Origin: Acerihabitans arboris
GTDB lineage: Bacteria; Pseudomonadota; Gammaproteobacteria; Enterobacterales; Enterobacteriaceae
Direction: 5' to 3'
Assembly: GCF_010131535.1 (NCBI RefSeq)
Contig: NZ_WUBS01000012.1
Span: 1-64,000, forward strand
Length of the DNA stretch: 64,000 bases
The notes beneath the pieces were generated by a model. It ran no database searches and was not told where the DNA came from. It saw only the letters and a program-made list of their open reading frames with translations. The position numbers and the translations under genes were made by a program. Below, in pieces: positions 1 through 8,435 of the stretch (position 1 is its first letter; each line of letters starts with the position of its first letter).

Positions 1-120
1 TGCCTGGCGGCACTAGCGCGGTGGTCCCACCTGACCCCATGCCGAACTCAGCAGTGAAACGCCGTAGCGCCGATGGTAGTGTGGGGTCTCCCCATGCGAG
101 AGTAGGGAACTGCCAGGCAT
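1..120 (+). rRNA. rrf: 5S ribosomal RNA
   Basis: The 120 bases match the enterobacterial 5S rRNA almost base for base from recalled sequence, including the complementary ends (TGCCTGGCGG and CTGCCAGGCA). It is the last gene of an rRNA operon whose 16S and 23S genes lie left of the window. The aspT-trpT pair after it is the arrangement of E. coli rrnC. Confidence 0.97.
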
Positions 121-297
121 CCATTAAGACCCAATACCTTGAGCGCAGCGAGAGGCGTTGTTGAAAAAAACCTGGCGGTTCGCTACTCGAGCAGAGAGTA
201 GGACAACCGGCTTTGCCGGTTGAACGAAGCCGCAGGCGGGCATCAACTGCCAGGCATACATTAAGACCCAATACCTTGAGCGCAGCGAGAGGCGTTG
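108..297. repeat. Direct repeat of the 5S 3' end plus spacer (second-5S relic)
   Basis: Bases 108-160 (last 13 bases of 5S plus 40 bases of spacer) recur at 245-297 with one mismatch (121 C, 258 A), a 137-bp offset. A short piece like the 5S segment GAGAGTAGG lies before the second copy at about 194-202, and a perfect 7-bp hairpin (205-211 with 215-221) sits between the copies. The simplest reading is a collapsed tandem 5S gene of which only the 3' tip and its spacer remain. Confidence 0.75.
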
Positions 298-368
298 GTG
301 AGCACCACAAACGGTTTTAACATGCGTTGACCCCGCAAATGTTATGTTTGGGTGTAGTACCGAATCGT

Positions 369-445
369 GGTGCGGTAGTTCAGTCGGTTAGAATACCGGC
401 CTGTCACGCCGGGGGTCGCGGGTTCGAGTCCCGTCCGCACCGCCA
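369..445 (+). tRNA. aspT: tRNA-Asp (anticodon GTC)
   Basis: This is a 77-nt cloverleaf with a 7-bp acceptor stem (GGTGCGG with CCGCACC), the D-loop run CAGTCGGTTAG, anticodon GTC at 403-405, the T-arm GGTTCGAGTCC and an encoded CCA. It is almost identical to E. coli aspT except for compensating acceptor and anticodon-stem changes. It lies downstream of 5S as in rrnC. Confidence 0.97.
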
Positions 446-453
446 CCCTATTT

Positions 454-529
454 AGGGGCGTAGTTCAATTGGTAGAGCACCGGTCTCCAAAACCGGGTGT
501 TGGGAGTTCGAGTCTCTCCGCCCCTGCCA
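454..529 (+). tRNA. trpT: tRNA-Trp (anticodon CCA)
   Basis: This is a 76-nt cloverleaf with acceptor AGGGGCG/CGCCCCT, anticodon CCA at 487-489, T-arm GAGTTCGAGTCTC and an encoded 3' CCA. It starts eight bases after aspT and is followed at once by a terminator, so the two tRNAs are probably processed from the rRNA transcript. Confidence 0.97.
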
Positions 530-533
530 GATC

Positions 534-571
534 AAAAAAAAGCCCTTCGCTTACGCGAGGGGTTTTTTTTT
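534..571 (+). terminator. Rho-independent terminator of the rRNA-tRNA transcript
   Basis: An A-run, a GC-rich 8-bp stem (CCCTTCGC with GCGAGGGG, one G-U pair) with a TTAC loop, and a run of about nine T follow trpT within a few bases. Confidence 0.9.
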
Positions 572-764
572 GGCCTTGTCACTGTAAACGCAATGCATTC
601 TCCTCTCTGAAATATTGTGCTATTTTTTTACACAATAAACTGCCTAGGACGGGCCAAATGTAAATAATTCACAAATATCAGCAAAGCTCCTAAGATAATT
701 GTATATTCGATAGCCTGCGTGCATTATGCTGCCCTTTAACCTGGCAGCATCGGATAGCGGATTT

Positions 765-1196
765 TTACCAGCTAGAATAGTTATATTTTCCGTAGTATGG
801 GCGCGGCGGATAATAATATGGTGGGGGTGGATAGCATCCCGGCCGCGGTGGATAATAAGGTTGAGAAGAATAAACCAGAGGCGGTGTATTAAAATAAATT
901 CCGGCGGGGAGATCGCTATATTGTCCATCAAAGCCTACGGCAAAAGCCTGGAATGAATAAGCCCTATCGGGGATCAAGTTTTGCAGGCTCAGCCAAGGTT
1001 CGGTGGTTTGGCCTGCCCAGTAACCGGGGGCAGCGGCCTGCCATACATTATAATACGCAACAGGTGCGCCGCCGATGCCTGGCGTCCAGCTTGGATCTAC
1101 GGAAGTAGCGGTTAGATTTGATATCTGCATGCTGGTGGGTGATGCCGGCGGCTCAGCGAACGGTCGGCTATAATAAAAAGCGTTTGAATTTGCCAT
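765..1196 (-). CDS. Fibronectin type III-like protein with Pro/Tyr-rich tail
   Basis: A 143-residue protein of unknown role. Residues about 20-105 have the pattern of one fibronectin III beta-sandwich: a short lead strand, PSWTP, a YYNVW strand, the LQNLIPDRAYSFQAFA segment and a final aromatic strand. The last 35 residues are almost only Pro and Tyr (PYYPP, PPPPYYYPP, PRPYYGKY). No signal peptide or membrane segment is visible. The ATG at 1196 is preceded by GAGG at a suitable distance, which supports a real gene. It stands alone between trpT and a 1-kb gap and has no equivalent at this place in E. coli. FN3-like domains often bind sugars or proteins outside the cell, but nothing here shows how it would be exported. 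Confidence 0.6.
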   Translation of the reverse strand: MANSNAFYYSRPFAEPPASPTSMQISNLTATSVDPSWTPGIGGAPVAYYNVWQAAAPGYWAGQTTEPWLSLQNLIPDRAYSFQAFAVGFDGQYSDLPAGIYFNTPPLVYSSQPYYPPRPGCYPPPPYYYPPRPYYGKYNYSSW

Positions 1197-2231
1197 AATT
1201 ATATCCTCGATATTTAATGCGTTAACAATGGTTCTGCAAAAATAAAAAGGTTTTTCTTATAATGCTACTACGGTGATGAATTAAAGGAACGTGATGGCAG
1301 GTATGCTGGCCGATATATTGATAATTCCCTCATCGTACTGAAAGAGTAGAAACATGGAGCTCATAATCAAGTTGTGAATATAAAATTTTACCCAAAAGTA
1401 TTAACGCCGCTTAGCAAAGAAATATTAATATACACAAGAAAAATATGGCAGTAATTCAATACCGTCGATTGCCTAAAATCGCATCAATATTGTCTAGTTT
1501 AGCTAATGCATAAAATAGTTTAAATATTATCACCAAGCACAATGCTTTCCAGCGAAAGCTTTTTCAGAAGAGTTTGGTTTAATCTGGGTCAAGTTTATGG
1601 ACTCTATCTTCTTCAGCGGCTCTTCCCGGGGTCTTACCAATCACATTCTCCGTCGGCAGAGCTTTTCCTGGCGGCGCCCTCACGTTAAGGAAGATAAACG
1701 AAGTTTGGTTGTAATTTGATCGTTTCTCGACTAATGAATTTATAGGTAGCCGCGATCCTAAACAACTTTTTTTACAGTGTGGGCCGCAAAACGAGGGATA
1801 ATATTACCAAAAAATAAGCTAAAATATCCATATAAAAAAATCAAATTGGCTATGGTAATTTTGTTTATCCAAAAGCGATGGATCCGTTTGCCTTATCTCT
1901 CTATAACAATCGCCAGAAAAGCGATGTTTGGCCGATAAAAACGAGTAGCAGATTAGGACACGGCATGTTCGGTGTTACTGGTAAAATGAAGAAATGAGAA
2001 AGGTGGTAATTACTTATTATTGAAGCATTTAATTTTCGATGCGCGAGATGACTAGACAAAAATAGTTCCATAAGCTACAGATTTAAATAAAGAAGTTGCT
2101 ATCAAACCCTGCTCTTATTTATCAAAAATGTGATGCGGCCCGATATAAAAAAGCGTTTTTTTGTTTAGTTTTATTATTGCTAGCAATCTAATGATACCAG
2201 CACATTTTATGATTATAAGAGGATGATGACT
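1197..2231. other. AT-rich gene-poor stretch with possible gene relics
   Basis: About 1 kb with no ordinary-length reading frame and clearly higher AT than the flanks. Two short stretches read like protein. On the minus strand about 1758-1579 is open with residues such as FIFLNVRAPPGKALP and ENVIGKTPGRAAEED before TAA. On the plus strand 1851-1997 is open and contains an ATG at 1878 that would give 39 residues ending FGVTGKMKK. I recognise neither. The last part (about 2000-2231) should contain the ytfQ promoter. The stretch may be eroded accessory DNA. Confidence 0.45.
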
Positions 2232-3188
2232 ATGTGGAAGCGTTTACTTTTAGTGTCCGCCATTTCTGTCGCCATGTCTTCCGTGGCTTTTGCCGAGTCG
2301 TTGACCGTCGGTTTTTCTCAAGTGGGTTCTGAGTCGGGCTGGCGAGCGGCGGAAACTTCGGTGGCAAAAACTGAAGCACAAAAACGCGGCATTACCTTAA
2401 AAATCGCCGACGGACAGCAAAAACAAGAAAACCAGATCAAGGCTGTTCGCTCGTTCATTGCCCAAGGTGTTGACGCCATCTTTATCGCGCCGGTAGTGCA
2501 AACCGGCTGGGAGCCGGTGCTGCAGGAAGCCAAGAGCGCTAAGATCCCGGTTTTTTTACTCGACCGGGCCATTAAAGTGAAAGACGATTCGCTCTATTTG
2601 GCGGTGGTTACCGCCGATAACGTCCTCGAAGGCCAACTGATTGGCGACTGGCTGGTCAAGACCGTGGGCGACAAACCCTGTAATGTGGTGGAATTGCAGG
2701 GCACCGTGGGCGCAAGCGTCGCCATTGACCGCAAGAAAGGCTTTGCAGATGCCATTGCCAAAGCGCATAACATAAAAATCATTCGTTCACAGTCCGGCGA
2801 TTTTACCCGCAGTAAAGGTAAAGAAGTCATGGAAAGCTTCATCAAGGCCGAGAACAACGGCAAGAACATTTGCATGGTGTTTGCCCATAATGACGACATG
2901 GCGATCGGCGCCATCCAGGCCATTAAAGAAGCCGGCCTGAAGCCAGGCAAAGATATTCTTACCGGCTCCATCGACGGCGTGCCGGATATCTATAAAGCGA
3001 TGCTGGCGGGCGAAGCCAACGCTAACGTGGAGTTAACGCCGAATATGGCCGGACCGGCGTTTGATGCGCTGGCTAAATACAAAAAAGACGGCACCGTACC
3101 GACAAAAATTATCAAGACGCAAAGCAAACTGTTTTTGCCTGCCGACGCCCAGACCGAGTTGGATAAGAAAAGCGGCATGGGCTATTAA
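2232..3188 (+). CDS. ytfQ: Galactofuranose-type ABC importer, periplasmic binding protein
   Basis: 318 residues, the same length as E. coli YtfQ and nearly identical over long stretches. It is a sugar-binding protein of the ribose/galactose class (Peripla_BP_4) with an N-terminal signal peptide ending near VAFA-ES. In E. coli the protein binds galactofuranose and galactopyranose. Start choice: ATGs at 2223 and 2226 touch the purine-rich site AAGAGG (2217-2222), whereas the ATG at 2232 lies nine bases after it and gives the E. coli N-terminus MWKR. It is first of four co-directional importer genes, and the hairpin after it probably lets it be expressed above the rest. Confidence 0.93.
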   Translation: MWKRLLLVSAISVAMSSVAFAESLTVGFSQVGSESGWRAAETSVAKTEAQKRGITLKIADGQQKQENQIKAVRSFIAQGVDAIFIAPVVQTGWEPVLQEAKSAKIPVFLLDRAIKVKDDSLYLAVVTADNVLEGQLIGDWLVKTVGDKPCNVVELQGTVGASVAIDRKKGFADAIAKAHNIKIIRSQSGDFTRSKGKEVMESFIKAENNGKNICMVFAHNDDMAIGAIQAIKEAGLKPGKDILTGSIDGVPDIYKAMLAGEANANVELTPNMAGPAFDALAKYKKDGTVPTKIIKTQSKLFLPADAQTELDKKSGMGY

Positions 3189-3195
3189 CGCGCGG

Positions 3196-3230
3196 CAAGC
3201 CCTGCCGGCGGCGGTGGCGGGGCTTGTTTC
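3196..3230 (+). promoter_or_regulatory. Hairpin between ytfQ and ytfR
   Basis: An 11-bp stem (3196-3206 with 3216-3226, one G-U pair) around a nine-base loop, then TTTC, begins seven bases after the ytfQ stop. Such stem-loops after binding-protein genes protect the 5' mRNA or partly terminate, raising the binding protein over membrane components; that role is inferred. The remaining 260 bases to ytfR show no gene I can support. Confidence 0.55.
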
Positions 3231-3490
3231 ACGAATAAGTGCCCGGCCTGCAGATATAGATACATCGTAAATGTGTCCCTTGGGTTGGGGTTTTGGCGCC
3301 GAGACCCCAGCCGCCAGGGAGCATCTCCACTGTGTTGTCTACACACTCCCGGCGCATTTGTAGCTGATGATGAAAATCTATTGCTCGCCCCCAGCCTTGT
3401 CCGTTGACCATCGGCACCGATGCCAGGCGGTTGATGGAGCAGCGGTCTGGCAAGGGTATTTTTCCGGCTACGTCTTAAGGAGCATTTACC

Positions 3491-4999
3491 ATGGGTATTA
3501 TCGATAGTCATGATGATGTATTACTCCGCATCACCGGCCTGAGCAAAACCTTTCCCGGCGTAAAAGCGCTGAACAATGTGTCATTGAGCCTCAGACGTGG
3601 TGAAATCATGGCGCTGCTCGGTGAGAACGGCGCGGGAAAATCTACCTTGATCAAGGCGTTAACCGGTGTTTACCAGCGTGACGGCGGTTCGGTAAACCTG
3701 GACGGCCAAGACATTCATCCCAAGAATACCGCCCATGCTCAGCAGCTTGGCATCGGCACCGTTTATCAGGAAGTCAATCTGCTGCCGAACCTGTCGGTGG
3801 CTGATAATTTGTTTATCGGCCGCGAACCGCGGCGGTTTGGTTTTATCGATCGCAAAGAAATTAACCGCCGGGCGGTGACATTACTGGCCGGCTATGGTTT
3901 TGCGCTGGATGTCACCGAGCCGCTAGGGCACTTTTCGGTGGCGATGCAGCAGATCGTGGCCATTTGCCGGGCGGTGGATCTGTCGGCCAAGGTGCTGATC
4001 CTGGATGAGCCGACCGCCAGCCTCGACGCCAATGAAGTCGAGATGTTGTTTACTATCATGCGCCAATTGCGCGAGCGGGGCATCAGCCTGATCTTTGTTA
4101 CCCATTTCCTCGATCAGGTCTATAAGATCACCGATCGGATTACCGTTCTGCGCAACGGCGAATTTGTCGGCACCCGCAATACCCGCGAACTCCCCCATAT
4201 TGAATTGGTTAAGATGATGTTGGGCCGCGAATTGGGCGAACATGCCCTGCAGCGCGCCGGCCGTACCCTGCACAGCGAAAAGCCCGTGGCGGCCTTTGCC
4301 GGCTATGGCAAGAAAAATACCATTGCTCCCTTTGACCTGGAGATCAGGCCGGGTGAAATCGTCGGGCTTGCCGGGCTGTTGGGATCGGGGCGTACGGAAA
4401 CCGCCGAGGTTATCTTCGGCATTCGCCCGGCGGATTCAGGCACCGCCTGGATCAAAGGCACCCAGCGGACCATTCGTTCGCCGAACCAGGCAGGCAGGCT
4501 GGGATTGGGTTTTTGTCCCGAAGATCGTAAAACGGACGGCATTATCGCCGCCGCGTCGGTGCGGGAAAATATCATCCTGGCCCTGCAGGTACAGCGCGGA
4601 TGGCTGCGGCCCATCCCGCGCAAGGAACAAAATAATATCGCCGAGCGTTTTATCCGCCAGTTGGACATCCGCACGCCCAGCGCCGAGCAGCCGATAGAGT
4701 TCCTGTCCGGCGGCAATCAGCAAAAGGTGCTGCTGTCGCGCTGGCTGCTGACCAAACCGCAGTTCCTGATCCTTGATGAGCCCACGAGGGGTATCGATGT
4801 CGGCGCGCATGCCGAAATCATCCGCCTGATAGAATCCTTGTGCGCCGATGGCCTGGCCCTGCTGGTGATCTCATCAGAGCTTGAGGAACTGGTGGGTTAT
4901 GCCGATCGGGTCGTTATTCTGCGCGACAGGAAACATATCGCGGCCATCCCGCTCGATAAGCTATCCGTCAGCGCCATTATGAACGCCATTGCCGCCTAA
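3491..4999 (+). CDS. ytfR: Galactofuranose-type ABC importer, duplicated ATPase
   Basis: 502 residues (E. coli YtfR about 500). Two fused ABC ATPase domains of the RbsA/MglA type power sugar uptake at the inner membrane. The first half has Walker A GENGAGKST, a degenerate signature around GHFSVAMQQ and Walker B VLILDEPTASLD. The second half has the usual degenerate A-loop (GLLGSGRTE), the signature LSGGNQQK and Walker B FLILDEPTRGID. The ATG has AAGGAG eight bases upstream. It follows ytfQ after about 300 bases and is closely followed by the two permease genes. Confidence 0.93.
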   Translation: MGIIDSHDDVLLRITGLSKTFPGVKALNNVSLSLRRGEIMALLGENGAGKSTLIKALTGVYQRDGGSVNLDGQDIHPKNTAHAQQLGIGTVYQEVNLLPNLSVADNLFIGREPRRFGFIDRKEINRRAVTLLAGYGFALDVTEPLGHFSVAMQQIVAICRAVDLSAKVLILDEPTASLDANEVEMLFTIMRQLRERGISLIFVTHFLDQVYKITDRITVLRNGEFVGTRNTRELPHIELVKMMLGRELGEHALQRAGRTLHSEKPVAAFAGYGKKNTIAPFDLEIRPGEIVGLAGLLGSGRTETAEVIFGIRPADSGTAWIKGTQRTIRSPNQAGRLGLGFCPEDRKTDGIIAAASVRENIILALQVQRGWLRPIPRKEQNNIAERFIRQLDIRTPSAEQPIEFLSGGNQQKVLLSRWLLTKPQFLILDEPTRGIDVGAHAEIIRLIESLCADGLALLVISSELEELVGYADRVVILRDRKHIAAIPLDKLSVSAIMNAIAA

Positions 5000-5013
5000 G
5001 GAGCATGAACGTT

Positions 5014-6030
5014 ATGTCTGGTTCAACGTCATCCGAAACTAAAGTCGTTGTCGCCAAGCGCTGGCCGGTGGGGATGCCGCAGCTGGCCGCGTTGGTGGTC
5101 GTGTTAGTGGTTGACAGTATCGTCGCCAATAATTTTTTCTCAATCCATATCCAGGACGGACGGTTATTCGGCAGCATGATTGATATCTTAAATCGCTGCG
5201 CGCCGGTAGCGTTGCTGTCGATCGGCATGACGCTGGTCATTGCCACCGGAGGCATCGACCTGTCGGTGGGGGCGGTGATGGCCATTGCCGGCGCGGTGAC
5301 CGCGACCCTGACCGTGCAGGGCTATAGCCTGCCGGTGATCATCCTGACAACCCTGGGCGTGGGCGTGCTTTCGGGCTTATGGAACGGCGTCCTGGTGGCG
5401 CTGCTGAAAATACAGCCTTTCGTGGCGACGCTTATCCTGATGGTCGCCGGGCGGGGCGTAGCGCAGCTGGTGACCGAAGGTCAAATCATCACCTTCAACA
5501 ATCCGGCATTATCCTGGATCGGCAGCGGCTCGTTGCTCTATTTCCCGGTACCGGTGTTTATCACCTTGATTACGCTGGTCCTGGCCTGGCTGTTGACGCG
5601 AAAAACCGCCCTGGGGCTGTTTATCGAGGCGGTGGGCATTAACATCCGCGCGGCGAAAAACGCCGGGGTGAAGACGCGGGTTATCGTGATGTCCACTTAC
5701 ATCCTGAGCGGACTGTGCGCCGCCGTCGCCGGCTTGATTGTCACCGCCGACATCCGTGGCGCTGATGCCAATAATGCCGGCCTGTGGCTGGAGCTGGACG
5801 CCATCCTGGCGGTGGTGATCGGCGGGGCCTCGCTGATGGGCGGGCGCTTTAACCTGTTCCTCTCGATCCTGGGGGCGTTGATTATCCAGGGGATGAATAC
5901 CGGCATATTGCTGTCGGGCTTCCAGCCGGAGCTTAACCAGGTGGTGAAAGCCGTGGTGGTGCTCTGTGTACTGGTGATGCAGTCACCCAGCTTTATCGCA
6001 TTTATCCGCAGGAGCCGTCGCCATGCTTAA
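5014..6030 (+). CDS. ytfT: Galactofuranose-type ABC importer, permease 1
   Basis: A BPD_transp_2 family permease of about 338 residues with 8-10 hydrophobic segments and the family signature IGMTLVIATGGIDLSVG near residues 70-85. It closely matches E. coli YtfT. An in-frame ATG at 5005 is only one base from the ribosome site AAGGAG (4998-5003), so the ATG at 5014 is preferred. The gene lies 14 bases after ytfR and overlaps yjfF by eight bases, which fits translational coupling and a heterodimeric channel. Confidence 0.9.
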   Translation: MSGSTSSETKVVVAKRWPVGMPQLAALVVVLVVDSIVANNFFSIHIQDGRLFGSMIDILNRCAPVALLSIGMTLVIATGGIDLSVGAVMAIAGAVTATLTVQGYSLPVIILTTLGVGVLSGLWNGVLVALLKIQPFVATLILMVAGRGVAQLVTEGQIITFNNPALSWIGSGSLLYFPVPVFITLITLVLAWLLTRKTALGLFIEAVGINIRAAKNAGVKTRVIVMSTYILSGLCAAVAGLIVTADIRGADANNAGLWLELDAILAVVIGGASLMGGRFNLFLSILGALIIQGMNTGILLSGFQPELNQVVKAVVVLCVLVMQSPSFIAFIRRSRRHA

Positions 6031-7084
6031 ACGTAACCTCCCCCTGGTCATTACCATCGCGGTATTTATTCTCGGTTATCTGTTTTGCCTGAGCCGGTTC
6101 CCCGGCTTCGCCTCGACTCGGGTTATCTGCAATATCCTGACGGATAACGCGTTCCTCGGCATTATCGCCGTCGGCATGACCTTTGTGATTATCTCCGGCG
6201 GCATCGATCTTTCCGTGGGTTCGGTCATCGCCTTTACCGGCGTATTCCTGGCCAAGGTTATCGGTGATTATCATCTGTCGCCGCTGCTGGCGTTTCCGCT
6301 GGTATTGCTGATGGGCTGCGGATTCGGCGCCTTTATGGGCTGGCTTATCGATACGCTGAAAATCCCGGCGTTTATTATTACCCTTGCCGGTATGTTTTTC
6401 CTGCGCGGCGCCAGTTACCTGGTGTCGGAGGAGTCCCTGCCGATTGATCATCCGATATATGAAACCCTCTCGGGGCTGGCCTGGCAAATACCCGGCGGCG
6501 GACGCCTGAGCGCCATGGGGGTGCTGATGCTGCTGGTGATGGTGTTCGGCATCCTGCTGGCCCGCTATACCCCGTTCGGCAGCCAGGTATACGCTATCGG
6601 CGGCAACGCGACGGCCGCCAACCTAATGGGGGTGTCGACCCGCAGCACCACGATTCGTATTTATATGCTCTCGACCGGCCTGGCGACCCTGGCGGGTATT
6701 GTGTTCTCGATTTATACCTCGGCCGGTTACGCGCTGGCCGGCATGGGGGTGGAGCTTGACGCCATCGCCTCGGTGGTGATCGGCGGCACGCTGCTGAGCG
6801 GCGGTATAGGCACGGTGTTCGGCACGATGTTCGGCGTCATGATCCAGGGGCTTATCCAGACCTATATCAACTTTGACGGCACCCTGAGCTCCTGGTGGAC
6901 CAAGATCGTGATTGGCATCCTGCTGTTTGCGTTTATCACCCTGCAACGACTGTTGAACTCGTTGTGGGAAAATAAGCAAACGGCCAAGGTGACTAGCATC
7001 CCTCCGACCGGCATCCGGGCGGAAAGCCTGCAGAAGGCCCATACTGCCCCCGCGGCCGGATACCCGGGGGATGGCCCGGCTTGA
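6023..7084 (+). CDS. yjfF: Galactofuranose-type ABC importer, permease 2
   Basis: 353 residues, second BPD_transp_2 permease of the importer, with the paired signature VGMTFVIISGGIDLSVGS and a second conserved region at GMGVELDAIASVVIGGTLLSGG. E. coli YjfF is about 331 residues; the extra length here is a hydrophilic C-terminal tail of 20-25 residues (after about residue 325) that looks unstructured. It is the last gene of the operon and ends facing hdfR, with only 32 bases between the two stops. Confidence 0.9.
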   Translation: MLKRNLPLVITIAVFILGYLFCLSRFPGFASTRVICNILTDNAFLGIIAVGMTFVIISGGIDLSVGSVIAFTGVFLAKVIGDYHLSPLLAFPLVLLMGCGFGAFMGWLIDTLKIPAFIITLAGMFFLRGASYLVSEESLPIDHPIYETLSGLAWQIPGGGRLSAMGVLMLLVMVFGILLARYTPFGSQVYAIGGNATAANLMGVSTRSTTIRIYMLSTGLATLAGIVFSIYTSAGYALAGMGVELDAIASVVIGGTLLSGGIGTVFGTMFGVMIQGLIQTYINFDGTLSSWWTKIVIGILLFAFITLQRLLNSLWENKQTAKVTSIPPTGIRAESLQKAHTAPAAGYPGDGPA

Positions 7085-7116
7085 TGCCCGATAAGGACGT
7101 GGCAGGCCTCGCAGGC

Positions 7117-7935
7117 CTAAATCATGGGCGTTTTCAACAGTTGCCGTATTTGGGCGCGCTGATCGCTGTTCTGCAGCCATACGGCATACAGCGGCCTGAC
7201 CAGCGGGGGAATATCGGCGATGGCGGTCAGGTCGGGATATAACTCGGCCCAATGGCTGGGTAAGAAGACGCATGCCCCGGTGGTTGGCAGCAGGCTGCGG
7301 GCCAACAGGGCCGAGGTGGTGCTCATTACCGGCAGCGGATTATTCACCAGCAGCCGGCTTTCATGGGTATGGAAATCCGCCCCCCACTCAAGACGGATGT
7401 AGGGCCGTTCACCCGTCTCGGGTTCGGCCGAGGCGGCGAACAGCGATAACGAAAAATTCCCCAGCAGCTGGCAGGTCAGCTCCTCCATTTTTGGCGCTTC
7501 GGTGCTGATCAGCAAATCCAGCTGGCGTTCATGTAATTGGTTGATCAGCCCATGGCGCAGCGCAATGCGGGCTTCCAGCTGCAGGGTGGGGCGCTGCTGG
7601 TATAATAACTGCAGCCATTGCCCCAGCCAGGCCTCCCACAGCGAGGCGGTGGCGCCAATCGACAACAGGCTATGCTGCAGCGAGCGGGTCACCTCTTTTT
7701 TGGCCAATTGCCAAGTGGACATCAGGTTTTCCGCATAGGGCAGCAGGCTTTCTCCCGCGGGCGTCAGCCGGATATTATTGCGGTGCCGGGTAAATAAACT
7801 GACCCCCAGTTGCGTTTCCAATTGACGAATCCGAAAGCTTACGGCCGACTGCGTCAGGTAAAGCGCTTCCGCGGCGCGACCAAAGTGTCGCGTCCTGCTA
7901 ACTTCCAAAAAGGTTTTCAGTAATTCCGTGTCCAC
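7117..7935 (-). CDS. hdfR: LysR-type regulator HdfR
   Basis: A LysR-family regulator closely matching E. coli HdfR, the H-NS-controlled repressor of the flagellar master operon flhDC. The winged helix-turn-helix covers residues 1-60 ([22 protein letters not shown] then SFRIRQLE), followed by a less conserved effector domain. Possible starts are TTG 7947, ATG 7941 and GTG 7935. GGAG (7942-7945) lies six bases before the GTG, and the GTG gives the E. coli N-terminus MDTELL, so it is chosen (272 residues). It is divergent from maoP, as in E. coli. Confidence 0.9.
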   Translation of the reverse strand: MDTELLKTFLEVSRTRHFGRAAEALYLTQSAVSFRIRQLETQLGVSLFTRHRNNIRLTPAGESLLPYAENLMSTWQLAKKEVTRSLQHSLLSIGATASLWEAWLGQWLQLLYQQRPTLQLEARIALRHGLINQLHERQLDLLISTEAPKMEELTCQLLGNFSLSLFAASAEPETGERPYIRLEWGADFHTHESRLLVNNPLPVMSTTSALLARSLLPTTGACVFLPSHWAELYPDLTAIADIPPLVRPLYAVWLQNSDQRAQIRQLLKTPMI

Positions 7936-8055
7936 GCCCATCTCCAAAAATTCTTATCGTAACGATTTAAATGTTTTGTTTTACAGAAAGTCAAGCCTAT
8001 CTAATACTCCGCGCCATAAACAGTACGGCTTATGAAAGGATGGGGAGCGCTTAAG

Positions 8056-8394
8056 ATGGCGGACAGCTTTTCTAGTACCAATCGTTATTTCGATAACAAG
8101 AATTACCCGCGCGGGTTTTCCCGGCATGGCCATTTCACCATTCGGGAAGCTCAATTGCTGGAGCGTTGCGGGCACGCCTACAACGATCTGGACAGCGGCA
8201 AGCGCGAGCCGGTTACCGAAGAAGAGAAACAATTCGTTGCGGTGTGCCAGGGCCAGCGCGAGCCTTCCACCGAACATGAAAAAGTGTGGTTCAAGTATAT
8301 CGAGCACATTCGTCGTCCCAAGCGCTTCCATACTTTGTCCGGCGGAAAACCGCAGATGGATGTGGTGGAAGACTATACCGACAGCGAAGATTAA
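8056..8394 (+). CDS. maoP: Ori macrodomain organisation protein MaoP
   Basis: 112 residues, the same length as E. coli MaoP (YifE) and very similar throughout ([40 protein letters not shown]-like segments). In E. coli MaoP acts with the nearby DNA site maoS to constrain the Ori macrodomain. The ATG at 8056 gives the E. coli N-terminus and has GGGGAG about eight bases upstream; an upstream in-frame start at 8032 would add eight residues and lacks this support. An equivalent of maoS may lie in the hdfR-maoP gap (7936-8055), but I could not identify it by sequence. Confidence 0.9.
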   Translation: MADSFSSTNRYFDNKNYPRGFSRHGHFTIREAQLLERCGHAYNDLDSGKREPVTEEEKQFVAVCQGQREPSTEHEKVWFKYIEHIRRPKRFHTLSGGKPQMDVVEDYTDSED

Positions 8395-8401
8395 AATCGT
8401 C

Positions 8402-8419
8402 TTGGGGCCGCGGCCCCAA
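8402..8419. terminator. Bidirectional terminator between maoP and comM
   Basis: A perfect 18-bp palindrome (TTGGGGCC-GCGG-CCCCAA type) lies seven bases after the maoP stop and 16 before the comM stop, flanked by AAAA/ATT on both sides. Placement between convergent genes supports termination in both directions. Confidence 0.7.
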
Positions 8420-8435
8420 AATTATTCCCTTTATC

